The translations under genes were made by a program, and so were the position numbers. From Burkholderiales bacterium (lineage in GTDB: Bacteria; Pseudomonadota; Gammaproteobacteria; Burkholderiales; JAEUOS01), in assembly GCA_016790695.1 (NCBI GenBank), contig JAEUOS010000099.1, forward strand, positions 1-39,480: 39,480 nucleotides of DNA. The letters are read 5' to 3'. Shown here piece after piece: positions 1-8,342 of this stretch. Below the pieces are notes generated by a model that saw only the letters and a program-made list of their open reading frames with translations, made no database searches and was not told where the DNA came from. Position 1 is the first letter of the stretch, and the number at the start of each line of letters is the position of its first letter.

Positions 1-2005
1 GCGCCGCCGCTCCGGGGCGGCCCGGCGCCGCGGGCACCGCGGGACGGCCTGGCGCCGCAGGCGCTGCCGGCGCGGCAAGCGGCGGCGCCGCGCCGAACAG
101 GCCGACGGCCTCGCGGCGCAGGATGCGCACCTCGCCGATGCGCTGGGTGACGCCGAGGCGGTCGAGCGCCTCGAGCAGTTCGATCGCGCGGTTGCGGCCG
201 ATGCCCGCGGCATCGCGCACCTGTGCCGCCGAGAAGCGGCCGTCGGTCGCGATTCGGGCGGCGGCCTGCGCGGCGGCGACGAACTGCGCCATCGTCTCGC
301 GCAGGTAGAAGCGCTCCGGCGTGACCCGCACGGTCGCGCCGCTCCTGGCCTGGCGATGCAGGAAGTCGCGCAGCGCGACGTCCTTGACCGCGGCGGCGGC
401 GGCGAGTTCGGCGATGGTCAGGCCGTTGAGCCCGGCGGCGGCCAGCCGCGGCCGGACGGCCTGCCACAGGCGCTGGTCGGCCGCACTGGCGACCGCCTCG
501 CGCCGCGCCAGGCGCACCGTCGAGCCCGACAGCTCGACGACCCGCGCCTCGCCGAGGACGCGCAGCAGCGCGCCGAAGCTGGCGGCGGACCAGCGCGGCG
601 CGCAGGCCGCGCGCACCGCCGCCATCTCGAATCCCTGGGCCTGCGGCGCGGCGTCGTGCAGCGCCGTCAGCTTCCGGGCGACCTCGGCCTTGACGGCCTC
701 GACCGCGGCCGCGGGGAACGCGACCGCCGGCTCGCGCCCCAGCACCGCGAGCGCGCACTGCGGCAGCAGCGCGGCCAGGCGCGCGTCGTCGAGGTTGTAG
801 GCGCGCGCGAACCAGCCGAGGTCGACGCCGGCCGGCGCGGCGGCGGCGAGCCCCGCGAGCGCCGCCGCCGGATCGTCGGCCGCCATCGCGGCGAGCTGCG
901 CCGCGCGCTCCTCGGGGTGCCGGCGCGCGCGCGGGGCGAACGGATCGAGCACGACGCCGCCGCCGATGGTGCGCTGCGCCGACTGGTCGCGCACGACGAA
1001 GCGGTCGCCGTTGAGCGCCGCCACCGGCGCGTCGAGCACCAGGCGCGCGACGCCGGTGGCGCCCGGCGCGATCACCGCGCCGCGCCGCAGCGCGACGCGC
1101 GCCGTGACGTCGCCGGCGCCGTGATGCAGGTGCACCGGCGTCCAGTGCGCGAGCGGCCGCGGCTCGGTGGCGAGCACGGTCAGGCGCACATCGAGGCGCT
1201 CGGTCGGCGCATGCAGCGCGGGCGCGACGACCCAGTCGCCGCGCGCGACGTCGGCGCGCTCCACGCCCGACAGGTTGAGCGCGCAGCGCTCGCCGGCCGC
1301 GGCGCCCGTCGCGGCCTTGCCGTCCTTGTGGATGCCGCGCACGCGCACCTCGACGCCGCGCGGGGTCAGCATCAGGCGGTCGCCGACCGCCAGCGCGCCG
1401 TGGAACACCGTGCCGGTCGCGACCGTGCCGCTGCCGGCGATGGTGAAGGCGCGATCGACCGCGAAGCGCAGGCCGCGCCCGGCGTCGAGCGCGCGGCTGC
1501 GCGCGCGCGCGGCGTCGGCGATCGCGCCGCGCAGCGCGTCCATGCCGTCGCCGGTCAGCGCCGACACCGGCAGCACCGGGATGCCGGCCAGGCCGGTCGG
1601 CGCGAGCAGCGCGCGCACCTCGTCGGCGACCGCGCGCAGGCGCTCGGGCGGCACGCGGTCCGCCTTGGTGAGCACCGCGATGCCGCGCCGGACCGACAGC
1701 AGGTCGACGATGTGCAGGTGCTCGACGGTCTGCGGCATCACGCCGTCGTCGGCGGCGACGACGATCAGCACGAAATCGATGCCGCAGACGCCGGCCAGCA
1801 TGTTGCGCACGAAGCGCTCGTGGCCGGGCACGTCGACGAACCCGACCGTCAGGCCGTCCCCCGGCGTGCGCCAGTAGGCGAACCCGAGGTCGATCGAGAT
1901 GCCGCGCGCCTTCTCCTCGGGCAGGCGGTCGGTGTCGACCCCGGTGAGCGCGCGCACCAGGGTGGTCTTGCCGTGGTCGATGTGGCCGGCCGTGGCGACG
2001 ATCAT
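1..2005 (-). CDS. selB: Selenocysteine-specific elongation factor SelB (3' end off window)
   Basis: SelB is the EF-Tu-like GTPase that brings Sec-tRNA to UGA codons followed by a SECIS hairpin. Reading the minus strand gives an uninterrupted frame. G1 GHIDHGKT lies at residues 7-14, G3 DVPGHE at about 58-63 and G4 TKAD at 113-116. Next come the beta-barrel domains (for example [16 protein letters not shown]) and the C-terminal winged-helix region that reads the SECIS, recognised by the segment [16 protein letters not shown]. About 668 codons are visible, already longer than the E. coli protein (about 614), because the end becomes an Ala/Pro-rich tail with no stop before the edge. The ATG at 2005 overlaps the selA stop as ATGA, so translation is coupled. 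The family call is firm; only the C-terminus is missing. Confidence 0.96.
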   Translation of the reverse strand, partial: MIVATAGHIDHGKTTLVRALTGVDTDRLPEEKARGISIDLGFAYWRTPGDGLTVGFVDVPGHERFVRNMLAGVCGIDFVLIVVAADDGVMPQTVEHLHIVDLLSVRRGIAVLTKADRVPPERLRAVADEVRALLAPTGLAGIPVLPVSALTGDGMDALRGAIADAARARSRALDAGRGLRFAVDRAFTIAGSGTVATGTVFHGALAVGDRLMLTPRGVEVRVRGIHKDGKAATGAAAGERCALNLSGVERADVARGDWVVAPALHAPTERLDVRLTVLATEPRPLAHWTPVHLHHGAGDVTARVALRRGAVIAPGATGVARLVLDAPVAALNGDRFVVRDQSAQRTIGGGVVLDPFAPRARRHPEERAAQLAAMAADDPAAALAGLAAAAPAGVDLGWFARAYNLDDARLAALLPQCALAVLGREPAVAFPAAAVEAVKAEVARKLTALHDAAPQAQGFEMAAVRAACAPRWSAASFGALLRVLGEARVVELSGSTVRLARREAVASAADQRLWQAVRPRLAAAGLNGLTIAELAAAAAVKDVALRDFLHRQARSGATVRVTPERFYLRETMAQFVAAAQAAARIATDGRFSAAQVRDAAGIGRNRAIELLEALDRLGVTQRIGEVRILRREAVGLFGAAPPLAAPAAPAAPGRPAVPAAPGRPGAAA

Positions 2006-3426
2006 GATGCGTTGCCGGCGAACCGGAGCCGGTCGAGTTGCGCGACGAACTCGTCCGCGCGATCGAGGCAGCGCAGGTCGAGGATCACGGCGCCGTCGCG
2101 GATGTGGCCGACGACCGGCACCGGCAGCGCGCGCAACGCGCGCGCGAGCGCGTCGGCCGCGCCGCTGCGGCGCTTGCCCGCGGGCGTCAGCGCCAGCCCG
2201 GCGCTCGGCAGCGTCGCGACCGGCAGCGCGCCGCTGCCGATCTGGCTGTCGCAGTCGACCACGCGCACCTCGGCGCGCCCGGCGAGCGCCGCGGCCAGCG
2301 GCGGCGCCACCCGCTCGGCCAGCGCGCGCAGTTCGGCGCGCGGGCGCGTCAGGAACCCGAGCGTCGGCAGGGTCGACGGCAGGCGCTCCGGGTCCGCGTA
2401 CAGGCGCAGCACCGCCTCCAGCGCGGCCAGGCGGATCTTGTCCAGGCGCAGCGCCCGCTTCATCGGGTTCCTGCGGATGCGCGCGACCAGGTCGGCGCGG
2501 CCGACGATGAGCCCGCACTGCGGCCCGCCCAGGAGCTTGTCGCCGCTGAAGGTGACGAGGTCCGCGCCGGCGGCGATCGCCTCGCGCGCGGTCGGCTCGT
2601 GCGGCAGGCCGTAGTCCTCGAGGTCGACCAGCATGCCGCAGCCGAGGTCGTTGACGAGCGGCAGGCCGTGGCGATGCGCGAGCGCCGCGAGCTCGGCCTC
2701 CGGCACCGCGGCGGTGAAGCCGGTGATCGCGTAGTTGCTCGCATGGACCTTCATGATCGCGGCGGTCGACTTGCCGATCGCGCCCTCGACGTCGCGCGCA
2801 TGGGTGCGGTTGGTGGTGCCCACCTCGACCAGCCGGCAGCCGGCGGCGGCCATGATGTCGGGAATGCGGAACGAGCCGCCGATCTCGACGAGTTCCCCGC
2901 GCGAGACCACGACCTCGCGCCGGCGCGCGAGGGTGTTCAGCACGAGGTAGACCGCGGCGGCGTTGTTGTTGACCGCGACCGCGGCCTCGGCGCCGGTGAG
3001 ACGCGCGAGCCAGGCCTCGACGTGGCTGTCGCGCTCGCCGCGGCCGGCGCCGTCGATGTCGTACTCGAGGTTGACCGGCCGCCCCATGGCGCCGGCCGCG
3101 GCCTCGATCGCCGGCTGCGGCAGCAGCGCGCGCCCGAGATTGGTGTGCAGCACCGTGCCGGTCAGGTTGAAGACCGGCCGCAGCGACGGCCGCAGCCGCG
3201 CCTCGATGATCGCGGCGGCGCGTTCGAGGAGTCCGCTGCCGGCATCGGCGGCGCCCGCGCCGGCGCCCGCGGCGAGGCGCGCGCGCGCCTCGTCCACGGC
3301 GGCGCGCACCGCCTCGACGACCGCGGTGCGCCCGTGGCGCTCGATCAGCGCGAGCGCCTCGGGCGCGGCAAGCAGCCGATCGATCGACGGCAACCGCGCG
3401 CGCGCCTCGGGAACGACGCCGGTCAT
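2002..3426 (-). CDS. selA: L-seryl-tRNA(Sec) selenium transferase SelA
   Basis: SelA is a PLP enzyme that converts Ser-tRNA(Sec) to Sec-tRNA(Sec) using selenophosphate. Family blocks are clear: [44 protein letters not shown] and EVGTTNRTH. The PLP lysine sits in [11 protein letters not shown], about K297 (K295 in E. coli). I chose the ATG at 3426 because its N-terminus up to the IDRLL block has the same length as E. coli SelA. A GTG at 3441 would add five residues. The product is 474 residues. The stop overlaps the selB start, giving a selAB operon. selD and the Sec tRNA gene must lie elsewhere. Confidence 0.96.
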   Translation of the reverse strand: MTGVVPEARARLPSIDRLLAAPEALALIERHGRTAVVEAVRAAVDEARARLAAGAGAGAADAGSGLLERAAAIIEARLRPSLRPVFNLTGTVLHTNLGRALLPQPAIEAAAGAMGRPVNLEYDIDGAGRGERDSHVEAWLARLTGAEAAVAVNNNAAAVYLVLNTLARRREVVVSRGELVEIGGSFRIPDIMAAAGCRLVEVGTTNRTHARDVEGAIGKSTAAIMKVHASNYAITGFTAAVPEAELAALAHRHGLPLVNDLGCGMLVDLEDYGLPHEPTAREAIAAGADLVTFSGDKLLGGPQCGLIVGRADLVARIRRNPMKRALRLDKIRLAALEAVLRLYADPERLPSTLPTLGFLTRPRAELRALAERVAPPLAAALAGRAEVRVVDCDSQIGSGALPVATLPSAGLALTPAGKRRSGAADALARALRALPVPVVGHIRDGAVILDLRCLDRADEFVAQLDRLRFAGNAS

Positions 3427-3605
3427 CCGCGCCCCCCGCACGCCGCCGCGACGCCTGCGTCGGCAGGTGGCATGGGCTGTCTCCGGGTCAATCGCATCTC
3501 TTCGTCGGGCGGCGGCAGGAGCGGGATTGTGACATGCCCGGCGCCAAAGGCGATCTGCGACAATGCCGCGTCGGTCAATCTGCCCGCCTGGCGAGGTCCG
3601 CTTCC

Positions 3606-4325
3606 ATGAACGTCTCTCCGCATCGCCGCATCCAGCCGCTCGTCGCGTGGCGCGCGTTCCGCAAGCTCATCCGCGACCCCGAGGACACCCACCAGGTGTT
3701 CATGATCGGCGAAGCCTTGCGCGGCAACTCGCTGGCCCGCGTCACCGCCCGCTTCGCGACGACGCCGCTCGGGCAGGATGTGCTCGCCGGCCGCCACGAG
3801 CTCATGCCCCTGCTGGCGGACCGTGACGCGCTGGCCCGCCTGCCGGCGGGATCGGTGGGCCGCACGTACCTCGATTTCGTGGTCAGCGAGAACCTCTCGG
3901 CCCAGGGGCTGGCGGAGGCCGCGCGCCGGCGCGACGAGATGTCGCAGGCGACCCCGGAGGAGCACGCGTTCCGCCGCCACCTGCGCGACAGCCACGACCT
4001 CTGGCACGTCGTCACGGGCTATGGCCGCGATCCGCTGGGCGAGGTCTGCCTGCTGGCCTTCACCTACGCGCAGACGCGCCTGAACGGGCTGGGCGCCATC
4101 GCGCTCCTGGGCACGCTGCGCATCGGCCGCGCGCTGCGCGGGCAGCCGGTGCGGGCCGCGTCGCGCAGCGCCTATCGCACCGGACGCGACGCCGCCTGGC
4201 TGCCGGCGGTCGACTGGCGCGAATTCCTCGGCATGGACCTGAACCAGGCGCGCGATCGCCTGGGCATCGCCGCCCCCGAGACCTACCGCGGCATCGCCCG
4301 CGCGCTGCGCCCGGCTTACGCCTGA
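3606..4325 (+). CDS. Coq4-family ubiquinone biosynthesis protein
   Basis: A 239-residue protein of the Coq4 family (COG5031). The key evidence is an exact HDxxH(x11)E metal motif: H130, D131, H134 and E146, in the segment [17 protein letters not shown]. Eukaryotic Coq4 needs this motif, and recent work assigns it the C1 oxidative decarboxylation of the ubiquinone ring, a step done in E. coli by UbiD/UbiX and UbiH. A GAGGT ribosome site at 3593-3597 supports the ATG at 3606. In-frame codons upstream to 3534 are not needed. The gene stands alone between selA (divergent) and glcF (convergent, 10 bp overlap at the 3' ends). The family is confident; its exact role in this bacterium is inference. 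Confidence 0.85.
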   Translation: MNVSPHRRIQPLVAWRAFRKLIRDPEDTHQVFMIGEALRGNSLARVTARFATTPLGQDVLAGRHELMPLLADRDALARLPAGSVGRTYLDFVVSENLSAQGLAEAARRRDEMSQATPEEHAFRRHLRDSHDLWHVVTGYGRDPLGEVCLLAFTYAQTRLNGLGAIALLGTLRIGRALRGQPVRAASRSAYRTGRDAAWLPAVDWREFLGMDLNQARDRLGIAAPETYRGIARALRPAYA

Positions 4326-5554
4326 GCGAGCAGGTCGTCGATCACCTCGACCCAGTGCCGCACCGGGGTCGCGGTGCCGCTCTGCAGGTGGGTGAGGCAG
4401 CCGATGTTCGCCGAGCAGATCGCCTCCGGCGCGGCGGCCTCCAGGTGCGCCAGCTTGCGGTCCCGGAGCTGCGTGGAGATCTCCGGGTTGAGCACCGAGT
4501 AGGCGCCGGCCGAACCGCAGCACAGGTGCGCCTCGGCCACCGGCACGAGCTCGAAGCCGGCATCGCGCAACACCTGCTCGGCCTTGCCGCGCACCTGCTG
4601 GCCGTGCTGCAGCGTGCACGGCGGGTGATAGGCGATGCGGCGCGGCGCCGCCGCGCCGCGCGCGCGCGCGAGCAGCGCCGGCAGGCCCGGCTCCGCGATC
4701 ACCAGCTCGGACAGGTCGCGCGTCATCGCCGACACCCGCGCCGCCTTCTCGGCATACCGCGCATCGGCGGCGAGCAGGTGGCCGTAGTCCCGGACCATCA
4801 CGCCGCAGCCCGAGGCCGTCATCGCGAGCGCCTCGACCTCGCCGGCGGCGATCGCCGGCCACCAGGCGTCGATGTTGCGGCGCATGTTGTCCAGCCCCGC
4901 GTCCTGGAAGTCGAGGTGGTGGTTGAGCGCGCCGCAGCAGCCGGCGCCGGGCGCCGCGACCAGCGAGACGCCGAGCCGGTCGAGCACGCGCGCGGCGGCG
5001 TTGTTGATGTTGGGCGCCATCGCGTTCTGCACGCAGCCCTCGAGCAGCAGCATGCGCCGCGCATGGCGCGGCGCCGGGCGCGCGCCCGCCGCCTGCGGCG
5101 CGGGCACCTTGGCCTTGAGGCCGGCGGGGACCGCCCAGCGCATCGCCTGGCCCAGCTTCATCGCCGGCGCGAACAGCGGACTGTTCAGCCCCCGCGCGAG
5201 CAGGGTCCGCTTCAGCCGGTCGGTCCCGGCGCGCGGCACCTGCGCGGCGACGATCTTGCGCCCGATGTCGACCAGGCGGCCGTAGTCCACCCCCGACGGG
5301 CAGGTCGACTCGCAGTTGCGGCAGGTCAGGCAGCGGTCGAGGTGGCTCTGCGTCTTGCGCGTCGCCGCGTGGCCCTCGAGCACCTGCTTGATCAGGTAGA
5401 TGCGCCCGCGCGGGCCGTCGAGTTCGTCGCCGAGCAGCTGGTAGGTCGGGCAGGTCGCGGTGCAAAACCCGCAGTGCACGCACTTGCGCAGGATGGCTTC
5501 GGCCTCCGCGCCGTCGCGCGTGCCCTTGTAGAGGTCGGCGAGATTGGTCTGCAT
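4316..5554 (-). CDS. glcF: Glycolate oxidase iron-sulfur subunit GlcF
   Basis: GlcF carries electrons from the GlcD/GlcE flavoproteins to the membrane quinone pool. The 412-residue product matches the usual length (407 in E. coli). It has two ferredoxin-type 4Fe-4S motifs, CVHCGFCTATCP near the N-terminus and CLTCRNCESTCP after it. Two CCG domains follow, with CCGALNHH in the first and PPCTLQHG followed by LCCGSAGAYS in the second, which are ligands typical of heterodisulfide-reductase-like subunits. The ATG at 5554 shares one base with the glcE stop (TGATG). It is the last gene of the glc operon and its stop lies inside the end of the convergent coq4-like gene. Confidence 0.95.
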   Translation of the reverse strand: MQTNLADLYKGTRDGAEAEAILRKCVHCGFCTATCPTYQLLGDELDGPRGRIYLIKQVLEGHAATRKTQSHLDRCLTCRNCESTCPSGVDYGRLVDIGRKIVAAQVPRAGTDRLKRTLLARGLNSPLFAPAMKLGQAMRWAVPAGLKAKVPAPQAAGARPAPRHARRMLLLEGCVQNAMAPNINNAAARVLDRLGVSLVAAPGAGCCGALNHHLDFQDAGLDNMRRNIDAWWPAIAAGEVEALAMTASGCGVMVRDYGHLLAADARYAEKAARVSAMTRDLSELVIAEPGLPALLARARGAAAPRRIAYHPPCTLQHGQQVRGKAEQVLRDAGFELVPVAEAHLCCGSAGAYSVLNPEISTQLRDRKLAHLEAAAPEAICSANIGCLTHLQSGTATPVRHWVEVIDDLLAQA

Positions 5555-6627
5555 CAGAGCTCGGCGTACATGCGGCCGCGGTTGAACACGCGCGCCGGAT
5601 CGAAGGCGGCCTTGAGGCGCGCGTGGATGCGCGCCTTGACCGGGTCGAGCGCGGTGAACACGCCCACGGCCTTGTCGCCGCCGCGGAACAGGGTGGCGTG
5701 GCCGCCGGCGCGCAGCGCTTCGCGGCGCACCAGCGCGGCATCCGCGTCGCCCTTGAGCCAGCGCAGCGCGCCGCCCCACTCGACGAGCTGCGCGCCGGGC
5801 AATCCGAGCGGCACCGCGGTCGACGGCACCGCCACGCGCCAGAGCGCGCCGGGCAGGGAGAAGAAGGGGTCGGTCTGCTCGCGCATCCCGGTCCAGAACG
5901 CCGCCGCGGCGGCGTCGTCGACGCGCTCGCCGCCGATCCGGCGGCAGGCGGCCTTGACCGCCGATTCCGCCCCTTCGAGGCGCAGGGCGAGGTCGCCGTC
6001 GCGATAGGCCGAGGCGGTGAGCGGCAGCGGCATGCCGCCCCACGCGTTGAGCTGCTCGATCGCGCGCGCCGGGTCGGGCAGCGCCAGGCGCAGCGTGCAC
6101 GCGGCCGGCGGCCGCGGCAGCACCTTGAGCGAGACCTCGAGGATCACGCCGAGCGTGCCCATCGAGCCGGCGATCAGGCGCGAGACGTCGTAGCCGGCGA
6201 CGTTCTTCATGACCCGGCCGCCGAAGCGCAGCACCTCGCCGCGGCCGTCGAGCAGCGTGACGCCGAGCACGAAGTCGCGGATGGCGCCGGTGTAGCCGTT
6301 GGTGGCGGCGCGCCGCGGGCCGGCGAGCCCGGCGGCGACCGCGCCGCCGATGGTCGCGCCCGGACCGAAATGCGGCGGCTCGAACGGCAGCATCTGCCCG
6401 GCGCGCGCGAGCACGTCCTCGACCTCGGCCAGCGGCGTGCCGCCGCGCGCGGTGAGCACCAGTTCGGTCGGCTCGTGCGCGACGATCCCGCGCACCGCGC
6501 GCGTGTCGAGGACGTCGCCCTCGAGCGCCTGGCCGTAGAAGTCCTTGCTGCCGCCGCCGCGCACCCGCAGCGCGCGCCCGTGCGCGCCGGCCGACTTGAC
6601 CGCATCGACCAGCCCCGCCCAGGTCAT
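5554..6627 (-). CDS. glcE: Glycolate oxidase FAD-binding subunit GlcE
   Basis: A 357-residue FAD-binding subunit of glycolate dehydrogenase (E. coli GlcE has 350). It shows the PCMH-type FAD fold: RVRGGGSKDFYG near residue 20, the FGPGATIGGAVAAGL loop near residue 90, and VAGYDVSRLIAGSMGTLGVI in the middle. It ends RVFNRGRMYAEL, like the C-termini of this family. The ATG at 6627 overlaps the stop of the small lipoprotein gene as ATGA. This fixes the start and argues against reading the open frame further upstream, where the sequence is coding in another frame. Confidence 0.95.
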   Translation of the reverse strand: MTWAGLVDAVKSAGAHGRALRVRGGGSKDFYGQALEGDVLDTRAVRGIVAHEPTELVLTARGGTPLAEVEDVLARAGQMLPFEPPHFGPGATIGGAVAAGLAGPRRAATNGYTGAIRDFVLGVTLLDGRGEVLRFGGRVMKNVAGYDVSRLIAGSMGTLGVILEVSLKVLPRPPAACTLRLALPDPARAIEQLNAWGGMPLPLTASAYRDGDLALRLEGAESAVKAACRRIGGERVDDAAAAAFWTGMREQTDPFFSLPGALWRVAVPSTAVPLGLPGAQLVEWGGALRWLKGDADAALVRREALRAGGHATLFRGGDKAVGVFTALDPVKARIHARLKAAFDPARVFNRGRMYAEL

Positions 6628-6824
6628 GAATGTTCCTTGAGGCAGTTCTCGTAGATGTGCCAGTGGGCGCCGCCGAGCAGGCGCGCGGTGTAGAGGCGGT
6701 CCGCGCAGGCCTGTTTCGGGTCCTCGGCCGCGCGCACCTGCGCCGGCGCCGCCGGCTCCCCGGGTCCCCCGGCGGCGCAGCCCGCGAGTCCCGCGACGAC
6801 AACAAGAACGACGGCCCGTCTCAT
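6624..6824 (-). CDS. Small predicted lipoprotein inside the glc operon (66 aa)
   Basis: I do not recognise this protein. The frame starts at the ATG at 6824, which shares one base with the glcD stop (TGATG), and ends in an ATGA overlap with glcE, so it fits exactly between two known genes. The N-terminus is a lipoprotein signal: MRRA, a hydrophobic stretch and lipobox LAGC with Cys16. The mature part is a Pro/Ala linker followed by a short domain with Cys40 and Cys61, aromatic and basic residues, and the end NCLKEHS. Predicted to be anchored to a membrane on the periplasmic side. Glycolate dehydrogenase is normally described as GlcDEF only, so a fourth, exported partner is unexpected. Its role is unknown. 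Confidence 0.75.
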   Translation of the reverse strand: MRRAVVLVVVAGLAGCAAGGPGEPAAPAQVRAAEDPKQACADRLYTARLLGGAHWHIYENCLKEHS

Positions 6825-8314
6825 CAGAACCTCGGCAATTCGGGGTGCGGAAGTTCGCCGCCGCGCACGTGCATGCGGCCGAACTCGGCGCAGCGGTGCA
6901 GGGTCGGGATGTTCTTCTGCGGGTTGAGCAGCCCCTTGGGGTCGAAGGCCGCCTTGAGGGCGCGGAACAGCGCGAGCTCCGCCGGCGCGAACTGGACGCA
7001 CATCTGGTTGATCTTCTCGATGCCGACGCCATGCTCGCCGGTGACCGTGCCGCCGAGCTCGATGCACTTGAGCAGGACCTCGTTGGCGAATTCCTCGGTG
7101 CGGTGCAGCTGGTCCGGATCGTTGGCGTCGAACAGGATCAGCGGATGCAGGTTGCCGTCGCCGGCGTGGAACACGTTGGGGCAGCGCAGGCCGTACTTGG
7201 CCTCCATCTGCGCGATGAACGCGAGGATCGTCGACAGCGCCTTGCGCGGAATGGTGCCGTCCATGCAGTAGTAGTCCGGCGAGATGCGCCCGACCGCCGG
7301 GAACGCGGCCTTGCGCCCCGCCCACGCGTTCAGGCGCTCGGCCTCCGACTGCGACACCGCCAGGCGGGTCGCGCCCGAGCGCCCGAGCACGGCCTTCATG
7401 CGCCCGATCTCCTCCTCGACCTCCTCGGGCGTGCCGTCGGACTCGCAGAGCAGGATGGCGGCGGCATCGAGGTCGTAGCCGGCGCGCACGAACTGCTCGA
7501 CCGCCGCCGTGGCCGCCTTGTCCATCATCTCGAGCCCGGCCGGGATGATGCCGGCGCCGATCACCGCTGCGACCGCGTCGCCGGCCTTCTCGACGCTGTC
7601 GAACGAGGCGAGGATCACCTGCGCGCGCTCCGGCCTGGGCACGAGCCGCACGGTGACCTCGACGGTCACCGCGAGCATGCCCTCGCTGCCGACGACCGCC
7701 GCGAGCAGGTCGTAGCCGGGCGCGTCCGGCGCCTCCGAGCCGAACTCGACCGCCTCGCCCTCGATCGTGTAGCCGCGCACGCGCAGCACGTTGTTGACCG
7801 TGAGCCCGTACTTGAGGCAGTGCACGCCGCCCGAATTCTCGGCGACGTTGCCGCCGATCGAGCAGGCGATCTGCGACGACGGGTCCGGCGCGTAGTACAG
7901 GCCGAGGTGGGCCACCGCCTCCGAAATCGCGAGGTTGCGCACGCCCGGCTCGACCCGCGCGGTGCGCGCGGCGGTGTCGACCGACAGGATGCGGTTGAAC
8001 TTCGCCAGCGACAGCAGCACGCCGTCGCCCATCGGCAGGGCGCCCCCCGACAGGCCGGTGCCGGCGCCGCGCGGCACCACCGGCACGTCGAGCGCGTGGC
8101 AGGTGGCGAGGATGCGCGCGACCTCCGCCTCGGTCGACGGCAGCGCGACCACCATCGGCACCTGCCGGTAGGCCGACAGGCCGTCGCATTCGTACGGACG
8201 CGTGTCCTCGGCCTCGAACAGCACGCTCGCGGCGGGCATGAACTCGCGCAACGCGGCCACCACCCGCGCCTGCCGCAGCAGGTCGACGAGCGGCTTGCCT
8301 GCGGGCGCGTTCAT
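6824..8314 (-). CDS. glcD: Glycolate oxidase subunit GlcD
   Basis: GlcD is the catalytic FAD subunit that oxidises glycolate (and D-lactate) to the 2-oxoacid. The protein has 496 residues against 499 in E. coli. The FAD-binding N-half has PRGAGTGLSGGALP at about 81-94 and CSIGGNVAENSGG at about 151-163. The FAD-oxidase C-terminal domain has the GEHG motif with His428 close to the substrate, then AAFDPKGLLNPQK. The gene lies 28 bp after the related flavoprotein gene at 8343-9752 and is coupled to the small lipoprotein gene downstream, so the five genes look like one operon. Confidence 0.96.
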   Translation of the reverse strand: MNAPAGKPLVDLLRQARVVAALREFMPAASVLFEAEDTRPYECDGLSAYRQVPMVVALPSTEAEVARILATCHALDVPVVPRGAGTGLSGGALPMGDGVLLSLAKFNRILSVDTAARTARVEPGVRNLAISEAVAHLGLYYAPDPSSQIACSIGGNVAENSGGVHCLKYGLTVNNVLRVRGYTIEGEAVEFGSEAPDAPGYDLLAAVVGSEGMLAVTVEVTVRLVPRPERAQVILASFDSVEKAGDAVAAVIGAGIIPAGLEMMDKAATAAVEQFVRAGYDLDAAAILLCESDGTPEEVEEEIGRMKAVLGRSGATRLAVSQSEAERLNAWAGRKAAFPAVGRISPDYYCMDGTIPRKALSTILAFIAQMEAKYGLRCPNVFHAGDGNLHPLILFDANDPDQLHRTEEFANEVLLKCIELGGTVTGEHGVGIEKINQMCVQFAPAELALFRALKAAFDPKGLLNPQKNIPTLHRCAEFGRMHVRGGELPHPELPRF

Positions 8315-8342
8315 CGCGGCCCCGGATCGCGGGCGGCGCGCA

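Noticed and set aside
356..2614. Long plus-strand open frame of about 750 codons opposite selB and selA
   Set aside because: It runs antisense to two clearly conserved genes, is extremely Arg/Ala/Gly-rich and matches no protein family. Such frames are common in GC-rich DNA.
3427..3605. Possible selenocysteine tRNA gene beside selA
   Set aside because: No 90-plus-base tRNA fold, no UCA anticodon arm and no standard T-loop GGTTCGA sequence found in the gap.
4316..6805. Possible GlcE-GlcF fusion protein
   Set aside because: The glcF frame stays open upstream, but that part is a shifted reading of glcE. The TGATG overlap and GlcE motifs in the other frame show two separate genes.
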